Notes under the pieces: generated by a model
What the model saw: the letters and a program-made list of their open reading frames with translations, nothing else
Databases searched by the model: none
What the model was told of the DNA's origin: nothing
Part shown: positions 1 through 7,580 of the stretch, piece after piece
Numbering within the stretch: position 1 is the stretch's first letter
Layout of the letters: each line of letters starts with the position of its first letter
Source of the DNA: Firmicutes bacterium UBA6226
GTDB taxonomy: Bacteria; Bacillota_A; Clostridia; Peptostreptococcales; Acidaminobacteraceae
Length of the DNA: 14,923 nucleotides
NCBI GenBank assembly: GCA_002441045.1
Contig: DJWQ01000256.1
Span: 1 to 14,923 of the forward strand
Direction: 5' to 3'
Position numbers and translations under genes: made by a program

Positions 1-1211
1 TCATCAAGTTGTATCCATTTCTTGTCCTCTGGTAAAGTAAATGGTTTGTGTGAGGACAATGTTACTAGGAAGTTGAAGTTTTTTCCTTCTTGATTTTTTA
101 ACATCGGTAAAGTTTGATTGAAAAAGTCGTGGTCATCAAGTCCAAATACGATTTTTTCACCCAGTATATAATCAGGTTCAAAATGGCTCACTTCAAAGCC
201 TTCTTGAGGATAGATATTTTCTCGGTTCCAAAAACTTGCTTCAAAACCATGATATGAAGTAGCTGAATAGCCATTTTCTCTTAAAATCCAAGGCATACCA
301 TAAAAATTATTATTTTCATATACATTGTAGGTATTGCCAGTAGTAATTGCATACAACGAGTTCAGTGTTGTAAACTCCGCATCGGAAGTATTTCCTTTGC
401 CTATCATTTGATAGTAATGGTCGAAATAAATTGAGTCCTCTTTCAATAGTTTGTTGATATTCGGTGTAATCTCTTGACCGTTATAATACTTGCCAATAAG
501 TGCATTTTGTAAAGATTCAATCTGAACCACATACACGTTTCTCTTATCAGCCGCTAATCCGAAATAATTACCAGAAAGACTATCTCGATAATCTGATCGC
601 ATTTCATCGACTACGGCATTGCGCTCTTCATTGGTTAAATTGCCATTCTCTGTATCCAAAGAAATTAAATCATAAACGTGGTAATTAAAAAACTCATACT
701 TTTTAATTCCTGTATAGATGGATGAGAATGAAATACTAAGAATTATAGTTGGTAAAATAATAAGTGTCAGTATAAATGATAATTTGTGAGCAAATAGCTC
801 TAATTTGTTTTTGTTCTTTGTTAAAACGACGTACGCGATGATATCGATAAACAATATCAAATCGGTAGGTTTAAAAATCGAAACAATTATGGATGTTACA
901 GAACCTACAAAGGTCGCTTGATTCATTAGCTTTACTGATAAAAAATCATTAAAGTACCTAAAATAAAGTAAATCCCCAAACATAATCGTTGTAACCGCTA
1001 AGCTGACGACGATGTACCATTTTCTCAATTTATATAGTAATGTTAGCAATAAAAAAAGCACCGATACTGTAACGACGCTGTAGCTGATCTTATTGAGAGG
1101 CATTCCTGTGGAAAAATTGAAATAATTGACTTTAATTAAATAACATATAATTAGTATAATAGCGTGTTTGATTGTGTCGCTTCTAAAATTGACTTTATGC
1201 AGCAATTTCAT
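1..1211 (-). CDS. LTA synthase family protein (sulfatase-fold phosphoglycerol transferase), C-terminus cut by window edge
   Basis: Reading the minus strand from ATG 1211 gives 403 uninterrupted residues running off the left edge. Roughly the first 185 residues are hydrophobic with about five membrane segments, followed by an extracellular sulfatase-fold domain. Family landmarks are visible: VQIES with the metal-ligand Glu at about 232; GKGNTSDAEF, whose Thr275 matches the catalytic threonine of staphylococcal LtaS; YHGFEASFWNR, the substrate-binding His/Trp/Arg segment; and SSHKPFTL with His388. The last metal-binding Asp-His pair would lie outside the window. By family knowledge these enzymes move glycerol phosphate from phosphatidylglycerol to a growing teichoic acid or related glycan on the outer face of the membrane. 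GGAGGTG (1216-1222) precedes the start and a near-consensus promoter lies at 1231-1259. Paralogues act as LTA primase or modify other glycans, so the exact substrate is open. Confidence 0.9.
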   Translation of the reverse strand, partial: MKLLHKVNFRSDTIKHAIILIICYLIKVNYFNFSTGMPLNKISYSVVTVSVLFLLLTLLYKLRKWYIVVSLAVTTIMFGDLLYFRYFNDFLSVKLMNQATFVGSVTSIIVSIFKPTDLILFIDIIAYVVLTKNKNKLELFAHKLSFILTLIILPTIILSISFSSIYTGIKKYEFFNYHVYDLISLDTENGNLTNEERNAVVDEMRSDYRDSLSGNYFGLAADKRNVYVVQIESLQNALIGKYYNGQEITPNINKLLKEDSIYFDHYYQMIGKGNTSDAEFTTLNSLYAITTGNTYNVYENNNFYGMPWILRENGYSATSYHGFEASFWNRENIYPQEGFEVSHFEPDYILGEKIVFGLDDHDFFNQTLPMLKNQEGKNFNFLVTLSSHKPFTLPEDKKWIQLD

Positions 1212-1230
1212 GTCACACCTCCATATCGTG

Positions 1231-1259
1231 ATTATATGCTTCACATATGTGGATTTCAA
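1231..1259 (-). promoter_or_regulatory. Promoter of the LTA-synthase-like gene, with a palindrome in the spacer
   Basis: On the minus strand TTGAAA (1254-1259) and TATAAT (1231-1236) are 17 bp apart, a near-consensus sigma-A promoter. Initiation would be near 1224, leaving a leader of only about 13 nt before the ATG. The spacer holds a perfect 10-bp palindrome, CACATATGTG (1242-1251), a possible operator. A second small inverted repeat, TCACA-N4-TGTGA, lies upstream at 1282-1295. No regulator is identified. Confidence 0.7.
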
Positions 1260-1397
1260 CATAATTAAAATAACAAATTCTTCACAATTCTGTGACAAGT
1301 TTCTTAAAATTTCATTAGTAAGTTCACTGTTCAATTGAGCTTATGTATTCTGTATGTGTTCTGCAAATTAACAAGAAAATTACTCGGTATAAAACAT

Positions 1398-1421
1398 AAA
1401 AAAGCCACGTAAACGTGGCTT
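1398..1421 (-). terminator. Intrinsic terminator of the 6S-like RNA
   Basis: The stem AAGCCACG/CGTGGCTT (1402-1409 with 1414-1421) is followed on the minus strand by six T residues (1403 down to 1398). The plus strand has no T tract after the stem, so it works only for minus-strand transcripts. It also separates the RNA, and any read-through from the pseudouridine synthase gene, from the LTA-synthase-like gene. Confidence 0.85.
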
Positions 1422-1609
1422 AATTGTTATTTTATCCAGAATGCCGTCATCCCTAAAATCTCACACCACACCTTCACCAGGTGGGTGGACTATCTACTGG
1501 TTCTGACTTCTACCTATAGCAGCTTGTCATACGCAGTGGAACACGTCTTCCCTATAAATAATCAGTGGTAAAATTTCAAAAGATGACCAACATTCCAGAA
1601 GCTTTTCTT
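1398..1609 (-). ncRNA. ssrS: Probable 6S RNA (SsrS-like), about 210 nt including terminator
   Basis: There is no coding frame here, but a perfect promoter is followed by a compact structured RNA and its own terminator. Hand folding of the minus-strand transcript gives a closing helix of about 17 bp between 1582-1599 and 1435-1451, with one bulge and several G-U pairs. Inside it lies a large asymmetric bubble, whose 3' strand contains a small hairpin (CACC/GGTG arms, about 1462-1485). An interrupted apical arm follows, built from GGG/CCC, GAC/GUC, UCCACUG/CAGUAGA, UGAC/GUCA and CUGC/GUAG. A rod with an open central bubble that mimics a melted promoter, 180-210 nt long, with its own sigma-A promoter and no attached gene, is the known architecture of 6S RNA, which binds the housekeeping RNA polymerase holoenzyme. 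Identification is by structure and context only; another small RNA of similar shape cannot be excluded. Confidence 0.6.
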
Positions 1610-1615
1610 AGACTT

Positions 1616-1644
1616 ATTATACCCCTTTTATTATTGATTATCAA
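1616..1644 (-). promoter_or_regulatory. Strong sigma-A promoter for the 6S-like RNA
   Basis: TTGATA (1639-1644) and TATAAT (1616-1621) on the minus strand are separated by exactly 17 bp. The -35 element lies inside the last codons of the upstream pseudouridine synthase gene, and the -10 lies just past its stop codon. The predicted start of transcription is near 1609. The -35 is part of an 11-nt palindrome, TTGATAATCAA. Such a match, with no protein gene directly downstream, indicates an abundant RNA product. Confidence 0.85.
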
Positions 1645-2557
1645 TCTTAATCTCTAAATTCAATTGATTCATCAGTGAAATAATATCATCAGGCAATTGA
1701 CAAATCGCATCAATTCTTTCAGACACTCTAGGTGGCTTAAACGACATTTGATAACAATGCAATGCTTGTCGATTGATGATATCACTTGGTTCGCCATAAA
1801 GTGTATCACCTACTATTGCGTGTCCAATATGAGAAAAATGTACTCTAATCTGATGCGTTCTACCCGTTTCAAGCTTTATTTTTACCAGACTATGTGTTTC
1901 TGTTGAGGCGACAACCTTATAATGTGTAACACATCTAAGCCCTGAGTCTATAACGATTCGCCGTATATCCTCTTCCTTTTCACGATCAATAGGAAGATCA
2001 ATCGTTCCATTTAACGGTGATGGGATTCCCTTCACTACTGCATAGTAGGTTTTATCAACTTCGTCAGCCTGCATTTGCTCCGATATAATTTGCTGCGCAT
2101 ATGCATTCTTAGCGATTAAAACAATCCCTGAAGTATCTCTGTCTAACCGATTGATAAATCTGATTTTATAGTTTTCGCCAGTTTGATATTGATGATAAGA
2201 TAATGCGTTTGCAAGCGTTCCTTCCGGATGACCTTTTGTTGGATGAACAACTAAAAAAGGTTTTTTAGCAACTGCCATCATATCACAATCCTCATAGAGA
2301 ATTTCAACCTCTATAGGATTAGGCTCAAAAGTGTTATCATCATGATCCAGCATCATTGTGATAATATCATTTTCATATACCATGCGATTAACAGACCCAC
2401 TTCTACCATTTAATAAAATATTCTTGTGATTTTTACACTTGCGTATCAGTCGGCTAGATATATTCATTGAAGTTGCTAAAACATCAATCACTTTTAATCC
2501 TTCATCCTTCTTTTCTACTTGATAGGCAAGTCGCAATGTTTCTTTATTTACAAACAT
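1631..2557 (-). CDS. RluA/RluD-family rRNA/tRNA pseudouridine synthase
   Basis: This 308-residue cytoplasmic protein isomerises uridine to pseudouridine in structured RNA. An N-terminal S4-like segment (about 20-70) is followed by the catalytic domain. The RluA-family active-site motif RLDRDTSG (137-144) places the catalytic aspartate at 139. LETGRTHQIRVH (229-240) is the second conserved family block, and HPTKGHPEGTLANAL the usual segment before the active site. Length is normal for the family. A modest AAAGGAA site precedes the ATG at 2557. The terminator of the upstream gene pair is only about 30 bp away and I see no clear promoter, so some expression may come from read-through. Which uridines are modified cannot be told from sequence; clostridial genomes usually carry several RluD-like paralogues. 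Confidence 0.93.
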   Translation of the reverse strand: MFVNKETLRLAYQVEKKDEGLKVIDVLATSMNISSRLIRKCKNHKNILLNGRSGSVNRMVYENDIITMMLDHDDNTFEPNPIEVEILYEDCDMMAVAKKPFLVVHPTKGHPEGTLANALSYHQYQTGENYKIRFINRLDRDTSGIVLIAKNAYAQQIISEQMQADEVDKTYYAVVKGIPSPLNGTIDLPIDREKEEDIRRIVIDSGLRCVTHYKVVASTETHSLVKIKLETGRTHQIRVHFSHIGHAIVGDTLYGEPSDIINRQALHCYQMSFKPPRVSERIDAICQLPDDIISLMNQLNLEIKIDNQ

Positions 2558-2586
2558 ATAAATTCCTTTTTTAAGTTTATGACTTT

Positions 2587-2616
2587 AAAAAAGTAGTCAC
2601 TTTTAAGTGACTACTT
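2587..2616 (-). terminator. Intrinsic terminator after the ltaE gene pair
   Basis: AAGTAGTCAC (2591-2600) pairs with GTGACTACTT (2607-2616) around a short loop, with further A-T pairs possible inside. On the minus strand a run of six T residues follows (2592 down to 2587). It ends the ltaE/195-aa gene unit five bases past its last stop codon. Confidence 0.85.
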
Positions 2617-2620
2617 AAAG

Positions 2621-3208
2621 TTAAAAATTATATCTAAGCAATAAAATACTCTGTGTTTCCAGTTCTCTTAGTAGAATATAATGTCTATATTTTGATTCCG
2701 CAATTAAACGCACTTTATTTTCATCCAATTTTTTATCAAACTCAACGATATCAACCGAAACTTTTTTCCATCCGCATCTGATAAGCTTTGCTATACCTTC
2801 AGTGTCTGCCATCTCTAAAGGCATAGATCCATAAACATTACCATAGATGATTTCATGTGCCTGCCAAAATTCATTATGTGCTTCAATCGCGCCTGATTCC
2901 ATCAGTTCTTCTGTGCGATCTCTTGAGTATAACTCGATTTCGTTACCTTCGTATATATTCTGAAAGTACATTGGCTTATACAAAAATTCTATCGTGTTGA
3001 TAATTCTATATTCTTTCGATTTTGATTGAACGGGTTGTATGACTATGTCATCCTCATTAACATGGAGACTCCAATAATCGTTTTTAATTTGAGTGACTAT
3101 GTTTTTGATCATTCTCACAAACATATCCACTTCTTCTGGGTCATCACGTAACAAACAATCGCTTAGTCTTTCAACCGCTTCTTTCAAATCGTTTATTTGA
3201 TAACTCAT
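2621..3208 (-). CDS. Hypothetical protein, 195 aa, translationally coupled to ltaE
   Basis: I do not recognise this family. The protein is soluble: no signal peptide or membrane segment is visible. It starts with an acidic helical segment (residues 1-45, rich in Asp, Glu and Arg), followed by a mixed region with several aromatic residues ([37 protein letters not shown]) and a basic, hydrophobic C-terminus ([23 protein letters not shown]). Its start overlaps the ltaE stop by four bases (ATGA, 3205-3208) and its GGAGG site lies inside the last ltaE codons. This indicates translational coupling and supports it as a real gene. A terminator follows directly. The link to threonine aldolase is by position only, and no function is assigned. 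Confidence 0.8.
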   Translation of the reverse strand: MSYQINDLKEAVERLSDCLLRDDPEEVDMFVRMIKNIVTQIKNDYWSLHVNEDDIVIQPVQSKSKEYRIINTIEFLYKPMYFQNIYEGNEIELYSRDRTEELMESGAIEAHNEFWQAHEIIYGNVYGSMPLEMADTEGIAKLIRCGWKKVSVDIVEFDKKLDENKVRLIAESKYRHYILLRELETQSILLLRYNF

Positions 3209-4236
3209 TTTGCCTCCAAGATCAATTTAATTTCTGTCGCTAACTTCTCAATGGCTTCGATTGGCGTCCAATAATTTGTAACAAATCTAAATTCACCCTC
3301 TTCAGAACCATTAATTTTTATTCCCGCTTTTAAAAGCTTATTTACAAAATCATCTTCTGTCAAATGATTCAGACGAATTTTACAAAAGACCATATTGATA
3401 TCAAGTCGATCTTCTAAAACAGTAATACCTTCTATCGTATTGAGTCTTTCTGCCAAGTATTTTGCGCCATCATGATCTTCGACAAGACGATCGACCATAG
3501 AATCTAAAGCAACAATGCCTGCGGCAGCAACAATTCCAGCCTGTCTTAATCCGCCACCCATCAGTTTTCTGTTTTTACGTGCTCGATCAATAAAAGCTTT
3601 ATCTCCCACTAACATCGAACCCATCGGCGCACATAATCCTTTAGAAAGACAAAACATTACTGAGTCTGCATATGCAGCTATCTGACTCGCTGGCACACTT
3701 AAAACTTGTGCGGCATTAAATAGTCTTGCACCATCTAAATGAACAGGGATTTTCTTTTGAGATGCCAACTCATAAACGGCTTTCATCTCGCTTAGCTTAA
3801 CTACTGCGCCAGAAGAATGGGCATTTTCAACACAAATCAATCCCGTGTCGGGATAATGAATATCTGCTTCGCGAATCATGCGATTTATATCTTTAATTGA
3901 CATAGAACCATTTATTGTAGGAACTTGTCTTAGTTGTACGCCAGCAATTACAGCTGCAGCGCCTACTTCATGCATAACGATATGACAAGCATCGCCTACA
4001 ATCACTTCGTCGCCTCTTCTCGTATGCGTCAGTAAAGCCAATTGGTTACCAAAAGTTCCACTTGGAACGAATAGCGCAGCTTCTTTACCTAACAATTTGG
4101 CACTCATTTCTTCAAGTTTTGCTACTGTAGGGTCATCCCCATATACATCATCGCCAACAAGGGCCTGAGCCATAGCTTTTCTCATCTCATCTGTTGGTAA
4201 AGTCACTGTATCACTTCTAAAATCAAAATATTGCAT
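3205..4236 (-). CDS. ltaE: Low-specificity L-threonine aldolase
   Basis: This PLP enzyme (fold type I) cleaves L-threonine or L-allo-threonine to glycine and acetaldehyde in the cytoplasm. From the chosen start it has 343 residues, normal for the family. [10 protein letters not shown] (6-15) is the classic N-terminal signature, followed by [11 protein letters not shown] (28-38), the PLP phosphate loop PSGT (58-61), His85 as the probable ring-stacking residue, HLDGAR (167-171) with the Asp that binds the pyridine nitrogen, and SKG with Schiff-base Lys199. In-frame ATGs exist 15 and 33 nt further upstream, but only the ATG at 4236 has a good site (AAGGTGA, 4242-4248), so I start there. It is the first gene of a two-gene unit with the 195-aa protein and is divergent from the AI-2E gene across about 100 bp. 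Confidence 0.93.
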   Translation of the reverse strand: MQYFDFRSDTVTLPTDEMRKAMAQALVGDDVYGDDPTVAKLEEMSAKLLGKEAALFVPSGTFGNQLALLTHTRRGDEVIVGDACHIVMHEVGAAAVIAGVQLRQVPTINGSMSIKDINRMIREADIHYPDTGLICVENAHSSGAVVKLSEMKAVYELASQKKIPVHLDGARLFNAAQVLSVPASQIAAYADSVMFCLSKGLCAPMGSMLVGDKAFIDRARKNRKLMGGGLRQAGIVAAAGIVALDSMVDRLVEDHDGAKYLAERLNTIEGITVLEDRLDINMVFCKIRLNHLTEDDFVNKLLKAGIKINGSEEGEFRFVTNYWTPIEAIEKLATEIKLILEAK

Positions 4237-4260
4237 AATCTTCACCTTCATATAATTATT

Positions 4261-4290
4261 TTGTGCCATTTGGGTTATAATATATATAAT
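4261..4290 (+). promoter_or_regulatory. Possible promoter region between divergent ltaE and AI-2E genes
   Basis: The roughly 100-bp gap between the two starts is very AT-rich and contains several TATAAT-like hexamers on both strands. The best plus-strand candidate is TTGTGC (4261-4266) with TATAAT (4285-4290), spacer 18 bp. On the minus strand a TATAAT at about 4289-4294 could serve ltaE, but its -35 is only a T-rich stretch. The two promoters would overlap. The exact elements are uncertain. Confidence 0.4.
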
Positions 4291-4335
4291 TATACCATAG
4301 CGATTAAACTAAAAAAACACTTAAGGAGGACGCAT

Positions 4336-5412
4336 ATGAACGTGTTTGTATCTAAAATCTTATTTGTCATCGTCTTTACATCATTGGTCATAGCAAGTTT
4401 ATGGCTTAGCGTTAGAGTGTTCTTTATTGCAATCCCCTTTATCATATCTTATCTGCTTTCAAAACCATTATCAAGATTTACAAGATGGATTCATTCAAAA
4501 ATAAAAATTCCGTTTAGCATTTTAACCCTGTTAATTGTTCTCCTGTTTGTCTCTGGATTTATCTTTATTGTTTCATTTGCTGTCTATCAATTTGCTACTT
4601 CATTAAGTGGCTTTTCATCTCACATTTCTACGACAATAGATTCCATTCAATCCCTTACCAGTAATTTAAAGGATTATGAGATTGATCTCCCTTGGTTGGA
4701 TCAGCCATTATCACTAAATGATATGATATTGCAAGGGTATAACTTAATTTTCGAATCACTTTCAAGTATCACAAACTCTGTTGTGGACACTTTGATGAGT
4801 ATCATCAAAACGATCCCTATTGTTTTGTTTTTCTTCTTCTTTTTATTCATATCCCTTTACTTCTTTATTAAAGATCAGGATTGGGTAAATGAAGTGCTAA
4901 AAAAAGGCTATTCAAAAATAAATTCATCATTTATGTTACTACTGTTAAAAAAAACCAAGGAGACGCTATTTAACTACGTTAAGGCGCAATTAATCTTAGT
5001 TACCATTACTTTTACGATATCATTGATTGGTTTGACGATTCTGAAGATTCCATTTTCACCTTTAATAGCGTTTTTAATCGCCTTTGTTGATTTAATTCCA
5101 ATGGTTGGGCCAGCTTTTGTATATATGCCTTGGATTGGGTTTACCATACTTATTTCCGAATATTCAACAAGTTTTGGACTACTTGTCGCTTATTTGGTAA
5201 CAACGCTTACTCGTCAGATAATTGAGCCAAAAATAGTCAGCAGCAAGATTGGCACTCACCCACTTATTACGATAATTTCAATGTATACATGCTATCGAAT
5301 CTTTGGTGTCTTCGGCTTTATACTCGGGGCAATTTTAGTTATGTTAGGCATAATTATGCTTCAGACATACAGAGAATTAAAACAAAAAGACGAACATTCA
5401 ACAAAAAGTTGA
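4336..5412 (+). CDS. AI-2E family transporter, YtvI-like sporulation membrane protein
   Basis: This 358-residue integral membrane protein has about eight hydrophobic segments: an N-terminal pair (about 7-40), one at 62-84, an extracytoplasmic loop around 90-155, one at 160-178, then several from 218 onward. Family landmarks are VDLIPMVGPAFVYMPW (251-266) and IEPKIVSSKIGTHPL (296-310). The LFFFFFLFISLYFFIKDQD block and overall length are closest to YtvI, a sporulation membrane protein of the AI-2E exporter superfamily. Other members export autoinducer-2 or act as Na+/H+ antiporters, so transport substrate and spore role are inferred from family only. The reading frame is open from 4231, but AAGGAGG (4323-4329) directs initiation at ATG 4336. 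A strong terminator follows at 5461. Confidence 0.85.
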   Translation: MNVFVSKILFVIVFTSLVIASLWLSVRVFFIAIPFIISYLLSKPLSRFTRWIHSKIKIPFSILTLLIVLLFVSGFIFIVSFAVYQFATSLSGFSSHISTTIDSIQSLTSNLKDYEIDLPWLDQPLSLNDMILQGYNLIFESLSSITNSVVDTLMSIIKTIPIVLFFFFFLFISLYFFIKDQDWVNEVLKKGYSKINSSFMLLLLKKTKETLFNYVKAQLILVTITFTISLIGLTILKIPFSPLIAFLIAFVDLIPMVGPAFVYMPWIGFTILISEYSTSFGLLVAYLVTTLTRQIIEPKIVSSKIGTHPLITIISMYTCYRIFGVFGFILGAILVMLGIIMLQTYRELKQKDEHSTKS

Positions 5413-5460
5413 AGTTGTTATAATTTTTGAACAAACCTGTTCGCATATTAAAACACAAGG

Positions 5461-5503
5461 AATGTAGAGATTTTTTACTCAAATAAAATCTTTACATTTT
5501 TTT
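5461..5503 (+). terminator. Intrinsic terminator after the AI-2E gene
   Basis: A 14-bp stem with one G-T wobble (5461-5474 with 5485-5498) is followed by a T tract to 5503. Only the plus direction has the T run. Its 3' arm supplies the TTTACA hexamer that appears to be the -35 element of the next promoter, so terminator and promoter overlap. Confidence 0.9.
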
Positions 5504-5518
5504 ATGCCATGCTATAAT
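5491..5518 (+). promoter_or_regulatory. Promoter of the glutamine synthetase gene
   Basis: TTTACA (5491-5496) and TATAAT (5513-5518) are 16 bp apart, and a TG dinucleotide one base before the -10 (TGCTATAAT, 5510-5518) makes it an extended -10 promoter. Transcription would start near 5525, giving a leader of about 42 nt before the ATG at 5567. I see no riboswitch in this short leader. Confidence 0.75.
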
Positions 5519-5566
5519 AATTCATATAATCGATGTGTGTATACAATTTTACAAGGAGGCAATAAA

Positions 5567-7468
5567 ATGCTATACGTCGTTAAGCCAGAAGACAAATCGC
5601 CAGCTAAACTAGCGGCACTTTTAAAGGAACATCCAGAAATTCAATTTTTATCATTATTAGCAGTAGACTTTGGAAACAATCATACAGATGAAAAAATTCC
5701 TGTAGATTTAGTTATCGATGATCTTGAAGATTTTTTAAAAGTGGGAATTCAAACAGATGGTTCGTCTGTATACCTTCCTGAAATTGCTTCTATCAACAAC
5801 GCTAAAGTTGATTTAATTCCTGATCTTGAAGCCAACTGGGTAGTTGATTATAATTACGGTCATATTCTACCAAATGGTAAACCATGTGGCTCTCTTCTTA
5901 TTCCTGCGTTCTTAGTACACGATGAGAAAGAAGTATGTTCAAGAAGTGTACTTAAAAATGCAGTAATTAACTTCAAAAATGAAATAATTGAATTGTTTAA
6001 AGAAAATCCTACATTAGTGAACGATTACGAAGGCATTACTTCTGCCGATGACATTGATGACGTCATTTTAACAAGTGCTACTGAATTAGAATTTTGGGTC
6101 AAAACACCTGAATCTAAAACCGATATAGAAAAACTTGCCACTTCACAAAATTTAAAAGAGCAATACTGGAAAAGAACTTATGGACAAGTAAGAACCGCTT
6201 TAGAAAAATCCCTTATGGATTTACAAAACTATGGTTTCGAACCTGAAATGGGCCATAAAGAAGTTGGTGGCGTAGCCTCAAAATTATCTGGTACAAACAT
6301 TCACACATCAGTTATGGAACAACTTGAAATTGACTGGAAGTACGATAAAACACTTCTAGCAGCAGATAAAGAATTATTAGCTAAAGATATCATTAAAGAT
6401 GCTTTTGAATCGTGCGGTTTAAGTGTTACCTTCCAAGCTAAGCCCCTTGAAGGCGTTGCAGGAAGTGGCGAGCATCACCACATCGGCGCTGCGCTTAAAC
6501 TTAAAAACGGTAAGATCATCAACTTATTTACACCGATTGATATGACTAAAAATTATATGACAAAAGTTGGATATGGCGCATTGATGGGCATTTTGAAAAA
6601 CTACGAAATCATCAACCCATTTGTATCTTCTACAAACGATAGCTTAAATAGATTAAAGCCAGGCTTCGAAGCCCCAGTTTGTATCGTATCTTCTTTAGGT
6701 CACTCACCTGAGGTACCTTCAAGAAATAGAACGGTATTAATCGGTTTGGTTAGAGATATGGGCAGCAAATATGCGACTCGTTTTGAATTAAGAGCACCAA
6801 ACCCTAATTCTAATTCGTATCTACTACTTGCTGCTGTATGCCAAGCTAGCTTACAAGGTATCAAGGCAACCTTAAATAGTGGTTTAGACCTAGCAGCAAT
6901 TGAACAAGGATTCAATAAAGGCTATGGTGAAAAACATTTCTATTTAGAAGAAAATCGCACATACAGAGCTGAAGAAGATGTATTTGAGGATTACTCACCA
7001 GAGGAAAGAGATAAATTGTTTGGAATGCCTCCAAAAACAGTTTATGAAAACCTTCTTGCATTTGATCAAAATGCGGACAAAGCACAAGTACTACTCGGTA
7101 ACAATGTATTTACTGACAAAATCATTGCTTCATATAAATCTTTTATGTTAAGCGAATGGTCAATTGAACTTAAAGATAGAATTATCCCAGATCACTTAAA
7201 AACAATTAGAAGATTGGTAAAACTTCATACGGATGAAGAAATCACTGATTTAGATATTGTTAACTGGGAAAAAATTAAAACACTCAAGCATTATTTAATG
7301 AAAGACTCACTTGATTCGAAGTCACTTTTCACTCGCATCAGAGAAGCTTTAGCAGACGGCAATTACTCACTTGCTTCACTTCTTCAAATAGAAATGAATG
7401 CTCAAATGACTGCCCTCACAAAAATGTATTTGGATTATAGACGTAATCTCCTCATTATTAATGAATAA
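5567..7468 (+). CDS. glnA: Glutamine synthetase, long (633 aa) form with extra C-terminal region
   Basis: It makes glutamine from glutamate, ammonia and ATP in the cytoplasm. After the N-terminal beta-grasp region (TDGSSVYLPEI, 63-73; NAKVDLIPD, 78-86) the catalytic domain shows ELEFW (173-177), GHKEVGG (229-235) with metal-binding glutamates, GSGEHHHIG (299-307), RLKPGFEAP (362-370), RNRT (386-389) and RFELRAPNPNSNSYL (405-419). These match the order of GS-I motifs in GlnA. Typical GS-I proteins are about 440-470 residues; this one has a further helical region of about 170 residues and an insertion near 145-170. It lacks the features I know from the 700-aa GSIII (GlnN) class, so it appears to be the long GS-like form seen in some Clostridia. 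The frame is open from 5504, but AAGGAGG (5553-5559) selects ATG 5567. Metal, substrate and phosphate-loop residues look intact. Some GS-like paralogues act on polyamines or other amines, so the substrate is probable, not proven. Confidence 0.9.
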   Translation: MLYVVKPEDKSPAKLAALLKEHPEIQFLSLLAVDFGNNHTDEKIPVDLVIDDLEDFLKVGIQTDGSSVYLPEIASINNAKVDLIPDLEANWVVDYNYGHILPNGKPCGSLLIPAFLVHDEKEVCSRSVLKNAVINFKNEIIELFKENPTLVNDYEGITSADDIDDVILTSATELEFWVKTPESKTDIEKLATSQNLKEQYWKRTYGQVRTALEKSLMDLQNYGFEPEMGHKEVGGVASKLSGTNIHTSVMEQLEIDWKYDKTLLAADKELLAKDIIKDAFESCGLSVTFQAKPLEGVAGSGEHHHIGAALKLKNGKIINLFTPIDMTKNYMTKVGYGALMGILKNYEIINPFVSSTNDSLNRLKPGFEAPVCIVSSLGHSPEVPSRNRTVLIGLVRDMGSKYATRFELRAPNPNSNSYLLLAAVCQASLQGIKATLNSGLDLAAIEQGFNKGYGEKHFYLEENRTYRAEEDVFEDYSPEERDKLFGMPPKTVYENLLAFDQNADKAQVLLGNNVFTDKIIASYKSFMLSEWSIELKDRIIPDHLKTIRRLVKLHTDEEITDLDIVNWEKIKTLKHYLMKDSLDSKSLFTRIREALADGNYSLASLLQIEMNAQMTALTKMYLDYRRNLLIINE

Positions 7469-7502
7469 CCATAAAATCCCATCTCACTCCTATTCTTATT
7501 TC

Positions 7503-7544
7503 AAAGGGAAAAGGCTCAAGCATATGCTTGAGCCTTTTCCTTTT
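7503..7544. terminator. Bidirectional terminator between convergent glnA and DUF1015 genes
   Basis: A perfect palindrome of 34 bp (7507-7540) extends with weaker pairs to 7503-7544. It is centred on CATATG, with AAAAGG/CCTTTT flanks. The plus strand ends in TTTTCCTTTTT for glnA and the minus strand in TTTTCCCTTT for the opposing serine operon, so one structure can serve both transcripts. Confidence 0.9.
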
Positions 7545-7580
7545 TCATCTCATTCTCACTTATTTCAAGTCGTAAAAATA

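Noticed and set aside
500..688. Small plus-strand open frame inside the LTA-synthase-like gene
   Set aside because: It lies opposite a clearly coding minus-strand frame and has no ribosome binding site or family resemblance. The same applies to the other antisense open frames at 1697-1906, 6700-6915, 10595-10825, 11444-11650, 13604-13855, 14035-14232 and 14325-14522, and to the same-strand shadow at 14596-14787.
1424..1609. Cobalamin riboswitch, suggested by TATAGGGAAG, CCACTG and AAGTCAGAACC on the minus strand
   Set aside because: The B12 box is not intact, the motif order and spacing do not fit, the RNA has its own terminator, and the next gene has no link to cobalamin. The rod-shaped fold fits 6S RNA better.
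4231..4335. N-terminal extension of the AI-2E protein overlapping ltaE
   Set aside because: A strong AAGGAGG site and ATG at 4336 give the normal family N-terminus. The upstream frame crosses the divergent promoter region and the ltaE start.
5429..5442. LexA/SOS box (GAAC...GTTC)
   Set aside because: The half-sites are 6 nt apart, whereas the Gram-positive LexA box needs 4, and it lies between a membrane protein gene and glutamine synthetase rather than at an SOS gene.
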